Shown: in pieces, positions 35,046 to 46,668 of the stretch | Numbering within the stretch: position 1 is the stretch's first letter | Layout: each line of letters starts with the position of its first letter | Source: Brachynemurus nebulosus | Lineage: Eukaryota > Arthropoda > Insecta > Neuroptera > Myrmeleontidae | Direction of reading: 5' to 3' | Length of the DNA stretch: 64,000 nt | Assembly: GCA_035578155.1 (NCBI GenBank) | Contig: JAPWDM010000016.1 | Coordinates: forward strand, 432,501-496,500 | Translations under genes and position numbers: made by a program | The notes under the pieces: model-generated | Seen by the model: only the letters and a program-made list of their open reading frames with translations | The model's database searches: none | Told to the model about the DNA's origin: nothing

Positions 35046-37046
35046 TTTTGTTATGGTACAGTTGTTTGTGTCCAGTTTTGCAAATTCTATATCCGCAGTT
35101 TTGCAATACTAACATCAATCACATCAGCAAAACGTTTGTGAAAATTGGAACAACTTTTAATGCAACAATACCTTATTATGAAGTTCATCATACTGATATT
35201 AATCCTACTAACAGCATTAACTGATAATTTAATGAGCAAGAAGTGCATTTTAAATATTAAAAAAAAATAATTTGACATTTAATAACATTATAAACAAGAT
35301 ATCCAAAATATTTAAAAATAGTTATTTGTATCTATGTCATGCCCGGAATGCTTCTCTAAATCTGACACCAGGTGGCAATAATGTCGTCAAGCTCGGTCCC
35401 TATATTTGACATTTATTGCGTTGAATGGTTATTTTCAAACGTCTGCGTAGTTTTACACATTGTTTGATAACATGTCAAATTTGACACATCAGTTTGATTA
35501 TTACAGTTTGAGTTTACAGCAAAAGATTAGTTTTGGAAGGTTTATGAATAAATACCCAAAAAACACATTTGTTGTAGCCTTATTTTGAAATTGAAAAGCA
35601 CACCACAGTTTAAATAATAGTTTGTTTCACAAACAGTTACGGAACGAGATGACGTAAGTGTCATTTGGAATTCCAAAATTCCAAAGGGTTAACCATGTTA
35701 TGTACCTAAATAACGCATAACATTATGCATACTAATACAGTGAAAATATCATCACTAAAATAAATTTAATTTAGAAAAATAAATTTGCAGGTCAAATTAT
35801 TTTGTGAAAATTTACAGTTGATAATTATGTAAATTATTTAATTTTGTCTAAGTTTCACTGACTTTTTTAAGATTTTTAACAACGATGGCAGTGGAATTTT
35901 AACTGTCATTAAATTTTTTTTATTTAAAGCTTGTCATCAGTTATTTTTGATATTTCCTTGTAATTTTAGTGTGTTTTGTGATCGGTAAGATATTTCTGAT
36001 ATATATTTAATTATTATGGTGGCTTAAAATGTCTGGTGATAACTCTTGTGCTGCTAAATTTCAAAATTTAAATTTATGTTTTTTCTGAGTGCTGTTTGAT
36101 GCAAATTTGTAAGTATTATTAAAATTTGAATGCTTATTTAAAAAAACGTTAAATAATAAATAATTATTAATATTTTATAATAATTCAGTTAATATTTTCG
36201 ATTTCGACAGTGGTTGGTGCTAATAGGTCGTGACGATCTAAATTCTCGTGTTGAATACTGTCATCAATTTCGCGTTTGCTCAATTCAATTTGAAGAAAGT
36301 TGCTTTTACTTGTTCATATAATTTAACATGACCATTATCAACCCTCAATCTCACATGCACAAACACATACAATCACATAAGTAAAAAAGGACATACATAA
36401 TTGTTTGTACTTATATCAAAAAAGGATAGAAAGTGCGTTCCGCTACTGCCTATGGTAATAATCTTTTGTTTGTACTGTGAGCACACGTTCTATTTTATTA
36501 TCTTTTTTGTAATTAGGACCACATAACGGTATAACTTAAATAATAATAGAGACAAATGTCCATGTGTCATTACACAATAGATATCACAGATATGATATGC
36601 AGTAATATGGTAGATTATAGTTATTACATAGCAGTGCTGCCAACCATTCTTTGTTTTAGAGGGATATAAGAATCTTCCACACTTAACCGAATTTAATTGA
36701 ATGAATGGTATTTAATTTTTATAACATAGATAATATTAGAAATTCAAAAATTTAGAAATAATGTTTTTATTGAAAATTATTATTCGTCTACGTATTCGTT
36801 TAAGTACGTTGGTCTGTGACGTAGTCGTTCAGATCTGCGCATTATTTGCTGTTGACCATCTTGCTGTTGCCTATTGCACGGCTGACGATTTCTTATAAAA
36901 CATTCAGGCACTTCTTGATTCTATGGCTAACTTTTGTAGACCTCAGTTGATCGATATGTCGTTTCAATGTGTAGCCATCATCCAGTTTTACAAGATAATG
37001 TCGTTCGCCAAGTTTACGTATGACAGTACCAATCTTCCATACTGTT
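35046..37046. other. AT-rich non-coding, nothing recognised
   Basis: No frame with family-like sequence and no clear repeat was found. Confidence 0.4.
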
Positions 37047-37745
37047 TTATACTGTTTTATTGTTCCGTACATGTAAAACTTGGACTCTTTCTCCCAGGCT
37101 TATCTGACGCACGTCGGGAACAGGTTTTGCTGATTTGAATTTGATCTGAGGTTTTAATACATCAAGTCGGATTCGAATACGTTTGTGAAAATAAAGTTCT
37201 GCTGGACTTTTTCCACAGTTTAGAGGGTTTGCTGGGTATTTCTGTAAAATTTCGTTGACTTTTGTCTGTATAGATCCTGGTTCCGCGGACATGGCTTTTA
37301 ATTTGCGTTTGAATGTTTGAATGTTACGTTCTGCTAACCCATTTGTACTAGGATGATCTGAAGCTATTAGTTTTGAAAAATTCCATTTTTGTTACAGTAA
37401 ATTTTGAACTGATCACTATTAAAAATGTTTGCATTGTCAGATACTTTTATGGAAGGAAATCCATGAGTCGCAAATATGTCGGAGAGAAGAATGATTGAAG
37501 TTTGAGTTGTCGGGGCATCACGTATAATTTTCACTTCCGCCCATCTGGATTTTGTATCAACGACAATTAAGAAAAAATGATCCTGGAATGGTCCTGCATA
37601 ATCAATATGTATTCTTTCTCAGTTTTCATTTGGCTCCTCCCATTGATATAGTTTAGCTTGAACATTTACACGTGCTTCACATAACCTTACCATTCTTTCA
37701 ATATCACGATCGATTCCTTTCCAAAAGCAATATCTGGTTTTAGTA
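37047..37745 (-). pseudogene. Ty3/gypsy integrase fragment
   Basis: On the minus strand the sequence reads RYCFWKGIDRDIERMV (zinc-binding region end), then HIDYAGPFQDHF, then VVDTKSRWAEV, VSDNANIF and GLAERNIQTFKRKL, which supply the D, D and E of the integrase core. It ends with the gypsy C-terminal block around NCGKSPAELYF and RTRLD-like residues. A TGA near 37620 and a frame change near 37385 break it. It faces away from, and is unlikely to belong to, the gypsy element at 59-61.7 kb. No LTR seen. Confidence 0.8.
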
Positions 37746-38184
37746 TTTATTTTGGTACCAAATCCACATGCCTATGTGTGCGTAACACAGACATTGTTAT
37801 AAAGCTCTCCTCTCGGTAGGGAGTCTCAAACCTTTTTCTTTCGAATAATTTTATTCTATTTTATTTTTGAGTTCTATAGAGAGCTAAAGGCATCTGTATT
37901 GAATATAGTATATAATTGTAATAATTTATTGTCAGTTGGATATTTAAAAAAAGTAAATTGTTTTAATTTCACAAAATGAAATAAATGATACATTTAGGAA
38001 GTTAAATGTATCCTAATTGAAAATAGTATGTAAATATCATTTTATTGTCAGGTATTTTAAATAAAAAAGTTGTAAATTTTTTTAATTTCACAACATGAAT
38101 TAAATGGTATAGTTTTATATAATCTTTTAATTTAATAATTAAATACTCATTTTTATGGTTCCTAGACCCTAGAGTTCACAACAT

Positions 38185-38751
38185 AACTATCGCATTTACC
38201 AAAGGCGACTTTGAAAAGGCCTTGTCAGATATAAAAATTTGCTATATTTGAAAAGTGTTCCTGTAAAGAAACATTTTTGTTAGTTAATATTTTTTAATAT
38301 TAAAATAGGTAAATTAATTTAAAATTATATGCAATATAATTAAAAGTTTGAATGAAATTAATTACTTTGTAGCCATTATTACTCTCCTTATATACAGCAT
38401 GTTGATACTCTTAGAAGCCACCAGAGATAAATGAGAAAAATTACTGAAAATAATGGTACAAAATAACCATCGCATTTACCAAAGGCGGCCTTTGAAAAGG
38501 CCTTGCCAAATATAAAAATTTGCCTTATATGAAAAGTGTTCCTGTTAAAAAGCATTTTTGTTAGTTAATATTTCTTAATATACAAATAGGTAAATTAAAT
38601 TTAAAATTATATGCAGTATACCTAATTAAAAGTTTGAATGAAATTAATTACTTTGTAGCCATTATTACTCTCCTTATATACAGCATGTTGATACTCTTAA
38701 AAGCCACCAGTGATAAGTGAGAAAAATTACTGAAAATAATGGCACAAAATA
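38185..38751. repeat. Two-copy tandem duplication of ~283 bp
   Basis: CATCGCATTTACCAAAGGCG begins each copy and AAAATAACCA ends each; the copies differ by scattered substitutions. Confidence 0.85.
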
Positions 38752-39699
38752 ACCAGGCTATACCATTAAGTAGGCTACTGCCTAAAGTGGTAAGTTTAAG
38801 GGGCGGCAAACATTTCTACAAGGAAATTGACAAAAGCCTAAATCCGTCTCTGTGAAACAGGTTTAAATTTGGCAAATGAAGTAAACTTAATTAAATATGA
38901 ACTAATATTGATTTGTTTGTATTGTCGACGCAACAGGTGACACTGATTATGTCACAATAACTTTAAGATGCATTCAAGAAGCGAAAAAATTCGGAAAAAA
39001 TCAATTTTTTTATCAAAGCTGTCAACCAGAATTGTTCCTTAAGGGGGAATTATATTCTAGAGGCTCGATTTTAAGGTGATTGTACGGGCGTAATAAAAGA
39101 AAAAAAAACACTAAACATTTTTAGTATTCATTTTTTAACAGTTTTTTATTGATATTTGAAAAGTATAAAAATGTATAAATTTAAAAAAAAAAAATCAAAA
39201 TTGAAATCGGTACAGGCCGGCAAAGTGGGGACTCAAAGAAAAAGGTGTTTCCTGGTTGACGTGATTCCAACCCTCCTGGTGATCTGAAACATAAAATTTT
39301 AGTTAATTCTTAATAAACAAGGATGTAGAATTAGTTGGACGTAGCCGATTTGAAAAATTCTCTCACAAAATTCTCTTACAAAATGGCGTCCATTTAAAAA
39401 GAAAATCATTTTTTCGCCTCCTTTTTTCAATTTTGGAAATTTTCTTTCAAGTTTTAGGAATTTTTTGGAAAAATTCCTAAAACCCCTATGTTGGACCAAT
39501 TTTGATAGTATTAAAAAATCTGTACCAAATTTCAAGTAAATCGGTGCATTCGAACTTGGTCAACCGTATCGAAAAAAGTAGTTTTGAGTAATTTATATTA
39601 AAAATTTGAATTTAACACTAAAAAGATACACAGTACACAGGGAAAAATAACATTCAAACATATGTAAAGAAACTGAATGATGCAATAATTTATATCAGT

Positions 39700-39760
39700 G
39701 ATTCCCAAAGTAGGAGTCGCGATTTATTTTACCACTGTTTACCACTGATTTATATAATTC
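39700..39760. mobile_element. hAT-like terminus fragment
   Basis: CAGTGATTCCCAAAGTAGG resembles hAT ends. ACCACTG occurs close downstream, so only a short derivative may remain. Confidence 0.35.
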
Positions 39761-40548
39761 TGTAATGTGATACCAAATGGCTTAGAAACAATCAATAGCC
39801 AACATTACCGCAAATGAATGTCCAAATTTTTTTCATTCTCATTATGCACTGTGATAAGTATTTTTTTTTAAACCGCAAAAAAATCCTATACTGTATAATT
39901 TTTTCCCTAATTAAAACCTCTATTGTATATATCATTTTCAATTAGGATACATTTAGCTTCCTAAATGTACCATTTAATTAATTTTGTGAAATTAAAACAA
40001 TTTACCTTTTTTAAATATTTGACAATAAAATTACATACGCTATATTCAAAAGATGCTTTTAGCTCTCTATAGAATTCAAAAATAAAATTAAAAAAATATT
40101 TGGAATGAAAAAGGTTTGAGACTCCCTACCGAGAAGGGTAGTTTTATAACAATGTCTGTGTTACGCACACATATGTATGTTAATTCGGTACCAGAATGTG
40201 AACTGGACCCCCCTTTGGCCCTTGAAAAGTATACCATTATTGAGTGTATAAGTTTCTTCAGTTTCCTTACTTCCATTATCACTATTTTTGACCTTTTTAT
40301 TACTTTTCAAAATAATATTTTTAATTTTTCGTCTTTTTTTCTGAATTAATTATCGTTTAAATTACTTTGTTGGTGGTTTCTATAGAAATAATTATGAAAT
40401 ATTTATTAAATGAAAAATTAAAAGGCGGCTTTGCCTGTTTTGATTAAATTTAGGTGTTTTGTTGTCAATTTGCGTATGGAAAGTTACTTTCCACACGCAA
40501 AAAAGTATGCGGGAAGAGTACAGTGGGCAAACAGCTATTTTGCGTACT

Positions 40549-40662
40549 ACAGGGTGTCCACATTCTGGAAGGTCAGGGAAGGTCACGGAAAAGTCAGGGA
40601 AGCTCTTAGGCGTCAGGGAAAATCAGGGATTTCACGAAATGTTCTGGAAAGTCAGGGAAAAT
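40549..40662 (+). mobile_element. Transposon end fragment with GTCAGGGAA repeats
   Basis: CAGGGTGTCCACATTCTGG is followed by five or six copies of GTCAGGGAA-like sequence. This is a widespread animal DNA-transposon terminus pattern. The matching end is not found. Confidence 0.5.
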
Positions 40663-41912
40663 AGGTGATAATATATTTCCCAATGATTGTAAATGAAGAA
40701 GAATGGTTATGTTCACAATTATGTTCACGAAAATATATCACGTAAAGTATAATAAAGACACACGGATATTTTTATTTTTTTTTAATTAATTCAATAAGTA
40801 AAAATAAATAAAAAAAATTTTTCACTTAAAAAAAAATTAGGGTTGGGAGGGGTAAAAAAAAAGACACTGCTCGAGCGGGGTAAAAAAAGACTCTATAATA
40901 ATATACATTGTTAATTGTAATTTTTAATTTATTGACAAGGGCTGATGAGGGGGATTTTTCAAAAAAACCGAAACGTACGTCGCACAGTGGGAGCAAATCC
41001 TAAAAAGCTGGCCAGAAGTCGAAAACGTTATAAATTTGATCGAAAGTCAGTACTCCGGGGTTTTCGGGGTCGCTGATTATGAATTCGAAGTCATTTTAAT
41101 TTCAGTCAAGAATTTTAGTTTAGTAATAATTTTCTAAGTTTTTTAAGTAAATTTTTGATTTTCATTATCGTTTTATATTATTTTATATTTGCTAATGGTT
41201 TTTCTTTTACGAAAAAGGATTTTACAATTAAATTGTAACGTTTAGAAAAAATAAATGATTCCATGTCGTTAATGTATGAACTTCAGAAAACTATGTTTTA
41301 CATTGCAAAAACTCACACCAATGGCACAAAGGCAGCTAGAGGCAGCTAGATTTAATTTTTTCCATTCAATAATAGTTCCATTTACAACATGCCATCGGTC
41401 AAGTCGCAGAAGTCTGTAGAAGTTATAAACTTTTGTCTACGTGTTTAAAATTTTCTGTTGCAATCTTCCGTTTATTTTCGTACAAATGATTCGTTTATTG
41501 TTATCGCATAAACTATTGTTATTAGTTTTGTGTTACATAATGATTTTCTACTTATTTTTAGCTATTGATTCCATTTTTAAAAATTGAAATCGATTGATTT
41601 TTAGAGATTTGGCGTCCTCTTGAACATAGCGTTGAAATATTTGTTTACTGCACGACGCGTCTACCTCGATTGAAAGTCCCCTTTCAACCGTCCTACAGCA
41701 GCAGGTATAAAAGATAGAGCGCGCTAAAGTCTGAAATTTGACCATCAAACTCTTACCCAACCTAACTCACTGCTGGAAATTACCGAAACTTAAACTCTAT
41801 TTTTCGACTTTTGGCCAGCTTTTTGGGGTTTGGCCCCACTGTGCCTCGCATTGAATAAAAATAATTTTTCAAATTACAACTGGTGATTATTTTTCAAAAA
41901 TGCTTTTAGTAA
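40663..41912. other. Non-coding with one dispersed repeat at 40930-40985
   Basis: The dispersed repeat is the inverse of 10930-10985. Otherwise nothing recognised. Confidence 0.4.
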
Positions 41913-42869
41913 TCTATATATATATATAAAAGAAAGTGGTGTTAGTTACACTACTTATAACTCAAGAACGGGTGAATCGATTTGGCTGAAAATTGGTGGA
42001 GAGGTAGCTTAGAACCGGGAGACGGATATAGGATACTTTTTATCCTGTTCGAATGCGTTTCCGTGAAGTCAGTATAAAACGTAAAGTACAAAAGTACAAA
42101 AACGCATATGACATAAATCTGAAAATACACATACATACGTATGTTTGTTATTGATTTTTGTTTCCATAGTTTCAAAGTATGCATTGGCAAAAATTTAAAC
42201 ATGTTTTACAACTGACATAAATTAATAAAAAATTTTACTATTTATTTAAATAAATAAATTTAAATTTTACGAGTCGTGCGAGTCGTATGGCGAGCGGAGC
42301 GAAGCATTACCTGGAATTAACCTTTTATAGAATTTTGAATTGTTTAGCAAGCGAAGCGAGGCACTTTATAGGCGAGTCATATGGCGAGCGGAGCGAAGCA
42401 TTACCTGGAATTTACCTTCTATAGAATTTTGAAATGTTTAGCGAGCGAAGCGAAGCACTTTATAGGCGAGTCGTATGGCGAGCGGAGCGAAGCATTACAT
42501 GGAATTAACCTTTTATAGAATTTTGAACTGTTTAGCGAGCGAAGCGAAGCACTTTCTTCTCTCGCCTATTCTCAATCCCATATGACTTAAAATTGGCTAA
42601 ACTATTTTCAGCTTTATCAGTAAATCGTATGGCGAGCGCAGCGAAACATTACAATGAATTAATCTTTTATAGAATTTTGAACTGCTTAGCGAGCGAAGCG
42701 AAGCACTTTATTCTCGCGCCTATACTCAATCCCATATGATTTAAAATTGGCTAAACTATTTTCCGCTTTATTAGTAAATATTGATTTGATTGTATCAAAA
42801 GGATAAGAAAAAATTAATTCAATCAATTATAACTACTGAGCCACAGCAACGCGTGGCCGGGTCAGCCAG
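41913..42869 (+). mobile_element. Non-autonomous Helitron
   Basis: It begins TCTATATATATAT after an A and continues with GTGTTAGTTACAC, ACTCAAGAACGGGTGAATCG and GGATACTTTTTATCC. It ends CGTGGCCGGGTCAGCCAG before a T, a one-base variant of the usual GGGTCAGCTAG end. Between lie about four units of roughly 115 bp built on GCGAGCGGAGCGAAGC. There is no Rep-helicase, so it depends on another copy. Confidence 0.8.
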
Positions 42870-43349
42870 TATACAATAAAATTAATTTGTACTTGAATGT
42901 TTCTCCATTATATGTTTTGAAAATTTATTTACTATGTTTGCACAACAATTTCCTAGTGATTTCTTTTTAAAATCTATCATTCAAATTTTCTTACTGAATA
43001 TTTCAATTCTTGAATATTAGTTATGTATATATTAGAGGGGTGAATAAGAATTTCAGAAAAGCTTAGGTGGGACATAGCATAAAAAAGGTTTGAAAACACT
43101 GCTTTAAATTATCATTTCAATCTCCATATCCATATTTAAAATACAGTGTCTCATAGACAACGCTGTAGACGTAGAAATTGAGTCAAAGGTGACAGTATTA
43201 GAGAATATAGTGGAGATCATAAACACAGTTTTAAATATGCTAGTGGAAACAACCTGAATTTATTCAATTTAATTATACTTATGATACTTTAAATTGTTAT
43301 AATAAATTAGCATACATATTTACTTTTATTCCATTTAAAGCATGAATAT
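42870..43349. other. Non-coding, nothing recognised
   Basis: AT-rich spacer between a Helitron and a SINE fragment. Confidence 0.4.
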
Positions 43350-43463
43350 GTCAATTAAAAATCACATTGTAATTGAAAAATTATCAAACAAGATCGGCTG
43401 GGACTCGAACCATAAATCTTTTGGTAACTAGCCAAGTGCCCTATCACCTAAACCAAGGATCCT
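43350..43463 (-). mobile_element. SINE fragment, Thr-like tRNA family
   Basis: The tRNA-like head occupies 43392-43463 (minus), with the first part of the SINE body beside it. It is diverged from the better copies at 59-60 kb and lacks the 3' tail. Confidence 0.7.
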
Positions 43464-43692
43464 TATTGGAGAGCCTGGAAGTTGTCACCCCCATGAAAGG
43501 GGGTAGTTACTCGATAATATTAGAAATTAAAATAAATATGTAACCGCCAAATACATCATCAACATCGACATCTAATGTAGTCGGTATCTCCTAAATTCCA
43601 GAAACATTCAAAATTCCAGATCTTAGAAATTCGAGAATCCGATATGATTTTATTGAAAAAGTTGAATAAATCACAAGTTGTGTTACTATTGA

Positions 43693-44830
43693 TTGGACAC
43701 ACACATAAAGCTATGGAAAATGTGCATCCGTGCCATGTGCAACAAAATTTTAGGCGACACGAACGAAGTTTTGAATATGTATGAAATATCGACAAGTTGG
43801 CTCGCAGTTAAAACCAATTTAATTTCTAATTATGTAGATAAGCGCAATGAAACCATACTAACTCACAGTCTACATAATTTGAGACAAAATGCTGGCTAAA
43901 AAATGGAAGAATTTTATGCCCAAATAATAGAAATTCCTTCCTCTTTGGTTAATTTTACAAAGCTCAATGAAACAAACCAATCAGGAATTTCCTCTAAACT
44001 ACAGATTTTTAAAAATTTAGCGAAAGATGTATTTCTGAAAGGACTCCGGGAGCTAATAGCATCTTATTTTAATGGCCCATAGGACTAGATGCATTGAACC
44101 AAACAGAAGCACAAATTGACATTTCTAACAAGCAAATAATTACACCCCTTTCGATCAATAGACTATTTTTAAACCAAGTATAGCGAAAGGAATACATGTA
44201 ATAGAACAGAATTGCAAACAAGTAATACGACTTCCGACTGACCCACAATCTGGCAATGTTCTCTTACCAGAGACTAGAGTTCAGAACAATTTTTTTAATA
44301 CCTTCAGAAGTATACTGTGCACAAGACTGGCACGTATTTGTGCCTGTGATAAACATCACAAGTTCTAGACAAAAGTTTCCCATTGGAAGTCAAAATACTA
44401 AATCAGGGGTGGCCAATTTGAATTTTTGAATTTTTTTTGGCCCGCGAGAGTCATCACACTTATACAAATTAGGTTTATTTTCTTTTTACCAAGGTAGTGA
44501 AAACCAGTGTATTAAAAAATACATAGTATATGGGACACATAATTCTATATGCGGCCCGCGGAGTTATGATGCACTTCCAAAGTGGCCCGCAAGATCATTT
44601 GGGTTGGCCACCCCTGTACTAAATGATAAATTTTATCGATTGCAACCTTAATCAATCACATTAACCAACGATGATACTTTACCTCCGATTAGTGCTTTGA
44701 TTAGAACAAACCATCTAAATAACGAAGAAAAGACCGTTATGATCAAATCTTGTCGAAAATACGAAGATATTTTCTTTACTAAAGATTACACCGAATCGAA
44801 CACATCGCTAAGATAAAGTATTTAACCGAC
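43693..44830 (+). pseudogene. Decayed retroelement, gag-like and pre-RT pol-like pieces
   Basis: Scattered frames include LHNLRQNAG, then KDVFLKGLRELIASYF, which resembles gypsy-type gag, and further on EEKTVMIKSCRKYEDIFF, like the segment before reverse transcriptase in Ty3/gypsy pol. Many stops interrupt them and a hAT MITE lies inside. Strongly decayed; an errantivirus-like origin is possible but not proven. No LTR is recognised. Confidence 0.4.
44396..44624. mobile_element. hAT MITE, 213 bp, with 8-bp target duplication
   Basis: TACTAAAT flanks both sides (44396-44403 and 44617-44624). The insert starts CAGGGGTGGCCAA and ends TTGGCCACCCCTG. The 8-bp duplication and ends are diagnostic of hAT. 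It interrupts the decayed retroelement, so it is younger. Confidence 0.9.
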
Positions 44831-45785
44831 TACGACTGACAAATGCAAACTTAAAAATACAGCTGGACAAATAGCTAGGGAGCTCATGGGAATTTAGGTA
44901 TATGATTTCATCATCATTGATGAATATTATGTAGTTTACTACTGTGCGAATAAGAAAAAGTTGGAACGAAGCTCAGATGGTGCTGACTATTTTTGCAAAT
45001 AAATTTTGAAAATGCAAAAAAAAGAACTCCCTTAAATCATAATATCGTGTCTGCCATTGATATATTGTATTAATGGCAGTCAGTATATAACAAATTTGTG
45101 GAAGGCAGACGTCCACATCGCTGCATTTCTATAAAAAATAATTACAAACATGTAAAAAAAATTGGCTGGTCATTTCATCGTCTTTCTAATACACATTTTT
45201 GGATTTAATATACTTCTTGGAAGAGGAAAATAAAGGTGGCAGACATAGGGGCCTCTGATTTTAGCGACAATTAAAAAAAAAATTTGTCGTAGCATCCTGC
45301 ATAACATAGCGAATTTCCACAAAAATGATTTTCTGCTGGTGAAAGGCCATCCACAACTGACTACAATATTTTAAATTTCCAAATTAACAAATTGAATTTT
45401 GACAGATCAAAAAAACTACTACATATGTATCTCTCTTTAAATTATAATAACAATAAAGTCACTGATGATAGTGATAATGAAGATGATTGATGCCTTTAAT
45501 AAAATTTAACTGGATAAATAAAAATCTTTTTTATATTGAATTCTTAAATAAACTATTCTATCAAAACTATCCTTTCTTTTTCCTGTTTGTACCCATTTAT
45601 ATTTTTAATTTTTAAATTACTTAATTATTAAGTTTTACTTTGAAAATATAGCAAATATGGAATACCATGAGTAACGCTTACATCTATAAAATTTAGAAAA
45701 TTCAGCTTTTTACATTTGTAACATTTTTTAGAGTTTTTTTTTTATCAAAAATGTGTAAATTACAAAGTTTTTTTTACCGGTTTTT
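44831..45785. other. Non-coding, nothing recognised
   Basis: No supported gene or structured repeat. Confidence 0.4.
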
Positions 45786-46285
45786 AATAAACCGGGAAAA
45801 CAGAACACATCTTTATTCTCTGGACAGGTGTTATGATATACATATGCATATTATATTTGTATTTCTATGTTGCTAGTAGATACATATTTTCTTTGTACTT
45901 CTATACTGTATTCTCTGTTTTATTTAATGCTCAAAATATTGCAAAAACTGAAAACCTTTCGTAATAATAAAATATTTTATAATTTTTGTAATAATAAAAT
46001 TTTGAAACTAATTTAATAATAATAACTCTTAATAAAGTATAAATTTTATTTGTATCAAAACAATTAATAAAGCAAGAATTAATTAACTGGGCTGATTCTG
46101 AAGTTGTTCTGTATTTCTTGAAATTTTGTCTAAACTGTTCAAAAACACACTAGTCAGGTGTCGTTTAAATCTCGAAGAGTTTGATTACAAAATTTTGAAT
46201 AAACCGGGAAAACAGAACACATCTTTATTCTCTGGACATGTGTTATGATATACATATGCATATTATATTTGTATTTCTAAACAAT
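45786..46285. repeat. Direct repeat of ~84 bp, 410 bp apart
   Basis: AACCGGGAAAACAGAACACA starts copies at 45788 and 46200, identical but for one base until about 46280. They may flank a deleted or recombined insertion or be a local duplication. Confidence 0.8.
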
Positions 46286-46415
46286 TAATAAAGCAAGTTA
46301 CCTAATAAATAATTATAAAAGTGACTAATAAAATATATATGGGTATTTATAGCCGCCCATATTTATATTTTCTCTTAATAGGAACATAATTTTTATGACA
46401 TTTATTGTTTTATAC

Positions 46416-46668
46416 CTCTTTTTTCTTATGTAATCTATATTTTGCGATGATTTGCCTTCCTAATTTTTGATGATACGTTAACGGTAATGACAACTGCATT
46501 TTATCCCGGTAAGCAGATAATAATCGTTCTAACGGATGTCGCACAATGATAAACGATACAGAATTTTCGATGGCTCTTTGTAATTCCGTTAATGATGGCC
46601 TTGGATACTTTTTTCTAGCTAATGTCAATGGAACAATTTTAGTTTTCCTTAAAAATTCCGGGTTGTAC
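46416..46668 (-). CDS. Carbohydrate sulfotransferase, central exon
   Basis: On the minus strand a T-tract and AAG precede the exon at 46668, and GAG|GTATAA follows at 46416. After one base completing the previous codon there are 84 codons: YNPEFLRKTKIVPLTLARK, ELQRAIENSVSF, then FIIVRHPLERLLSAYRDK. The last block is the 3'-phosphate binding motif for PAPS in the HNK-1/chondroitin sulfotransferase family. The upstream exon with the 5'-phosphosulfate loop is not found in the window. It ends in phase 0 and continues at 8765. These are Golgi enzymes sulfating glycosaminoglycan or related sugars; the exact substrate cannot be told. Confidence 0.88.

Larger units (their letters stand above)
37753..40192. 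mobile_element. TIR element, ~2.4 kb, with ~250-bp inverted ends
   Basis: Left end TGGTACCAAAT..TATGTGTGCGTAACACAG and on to GGTAGGGAGTCTCAAACC are repeated inverted at 39930-40192 (GGTTTGAGACTCCCTACC, GTGTTACGCACACATA). The interior contains a 280-bp tandem duplication and a hAT-like end at 39700. No transposase is seen. Its insertion ends the integrase remnant next door, though the exact junction is unclear. Confidence 0.65.

Noticed and set aside
40392..40668. Overlapping frames on both strands near the GTCAGGGAA repeats
   Set aside because: They are products of a repetitive transposon end without any protein motif.
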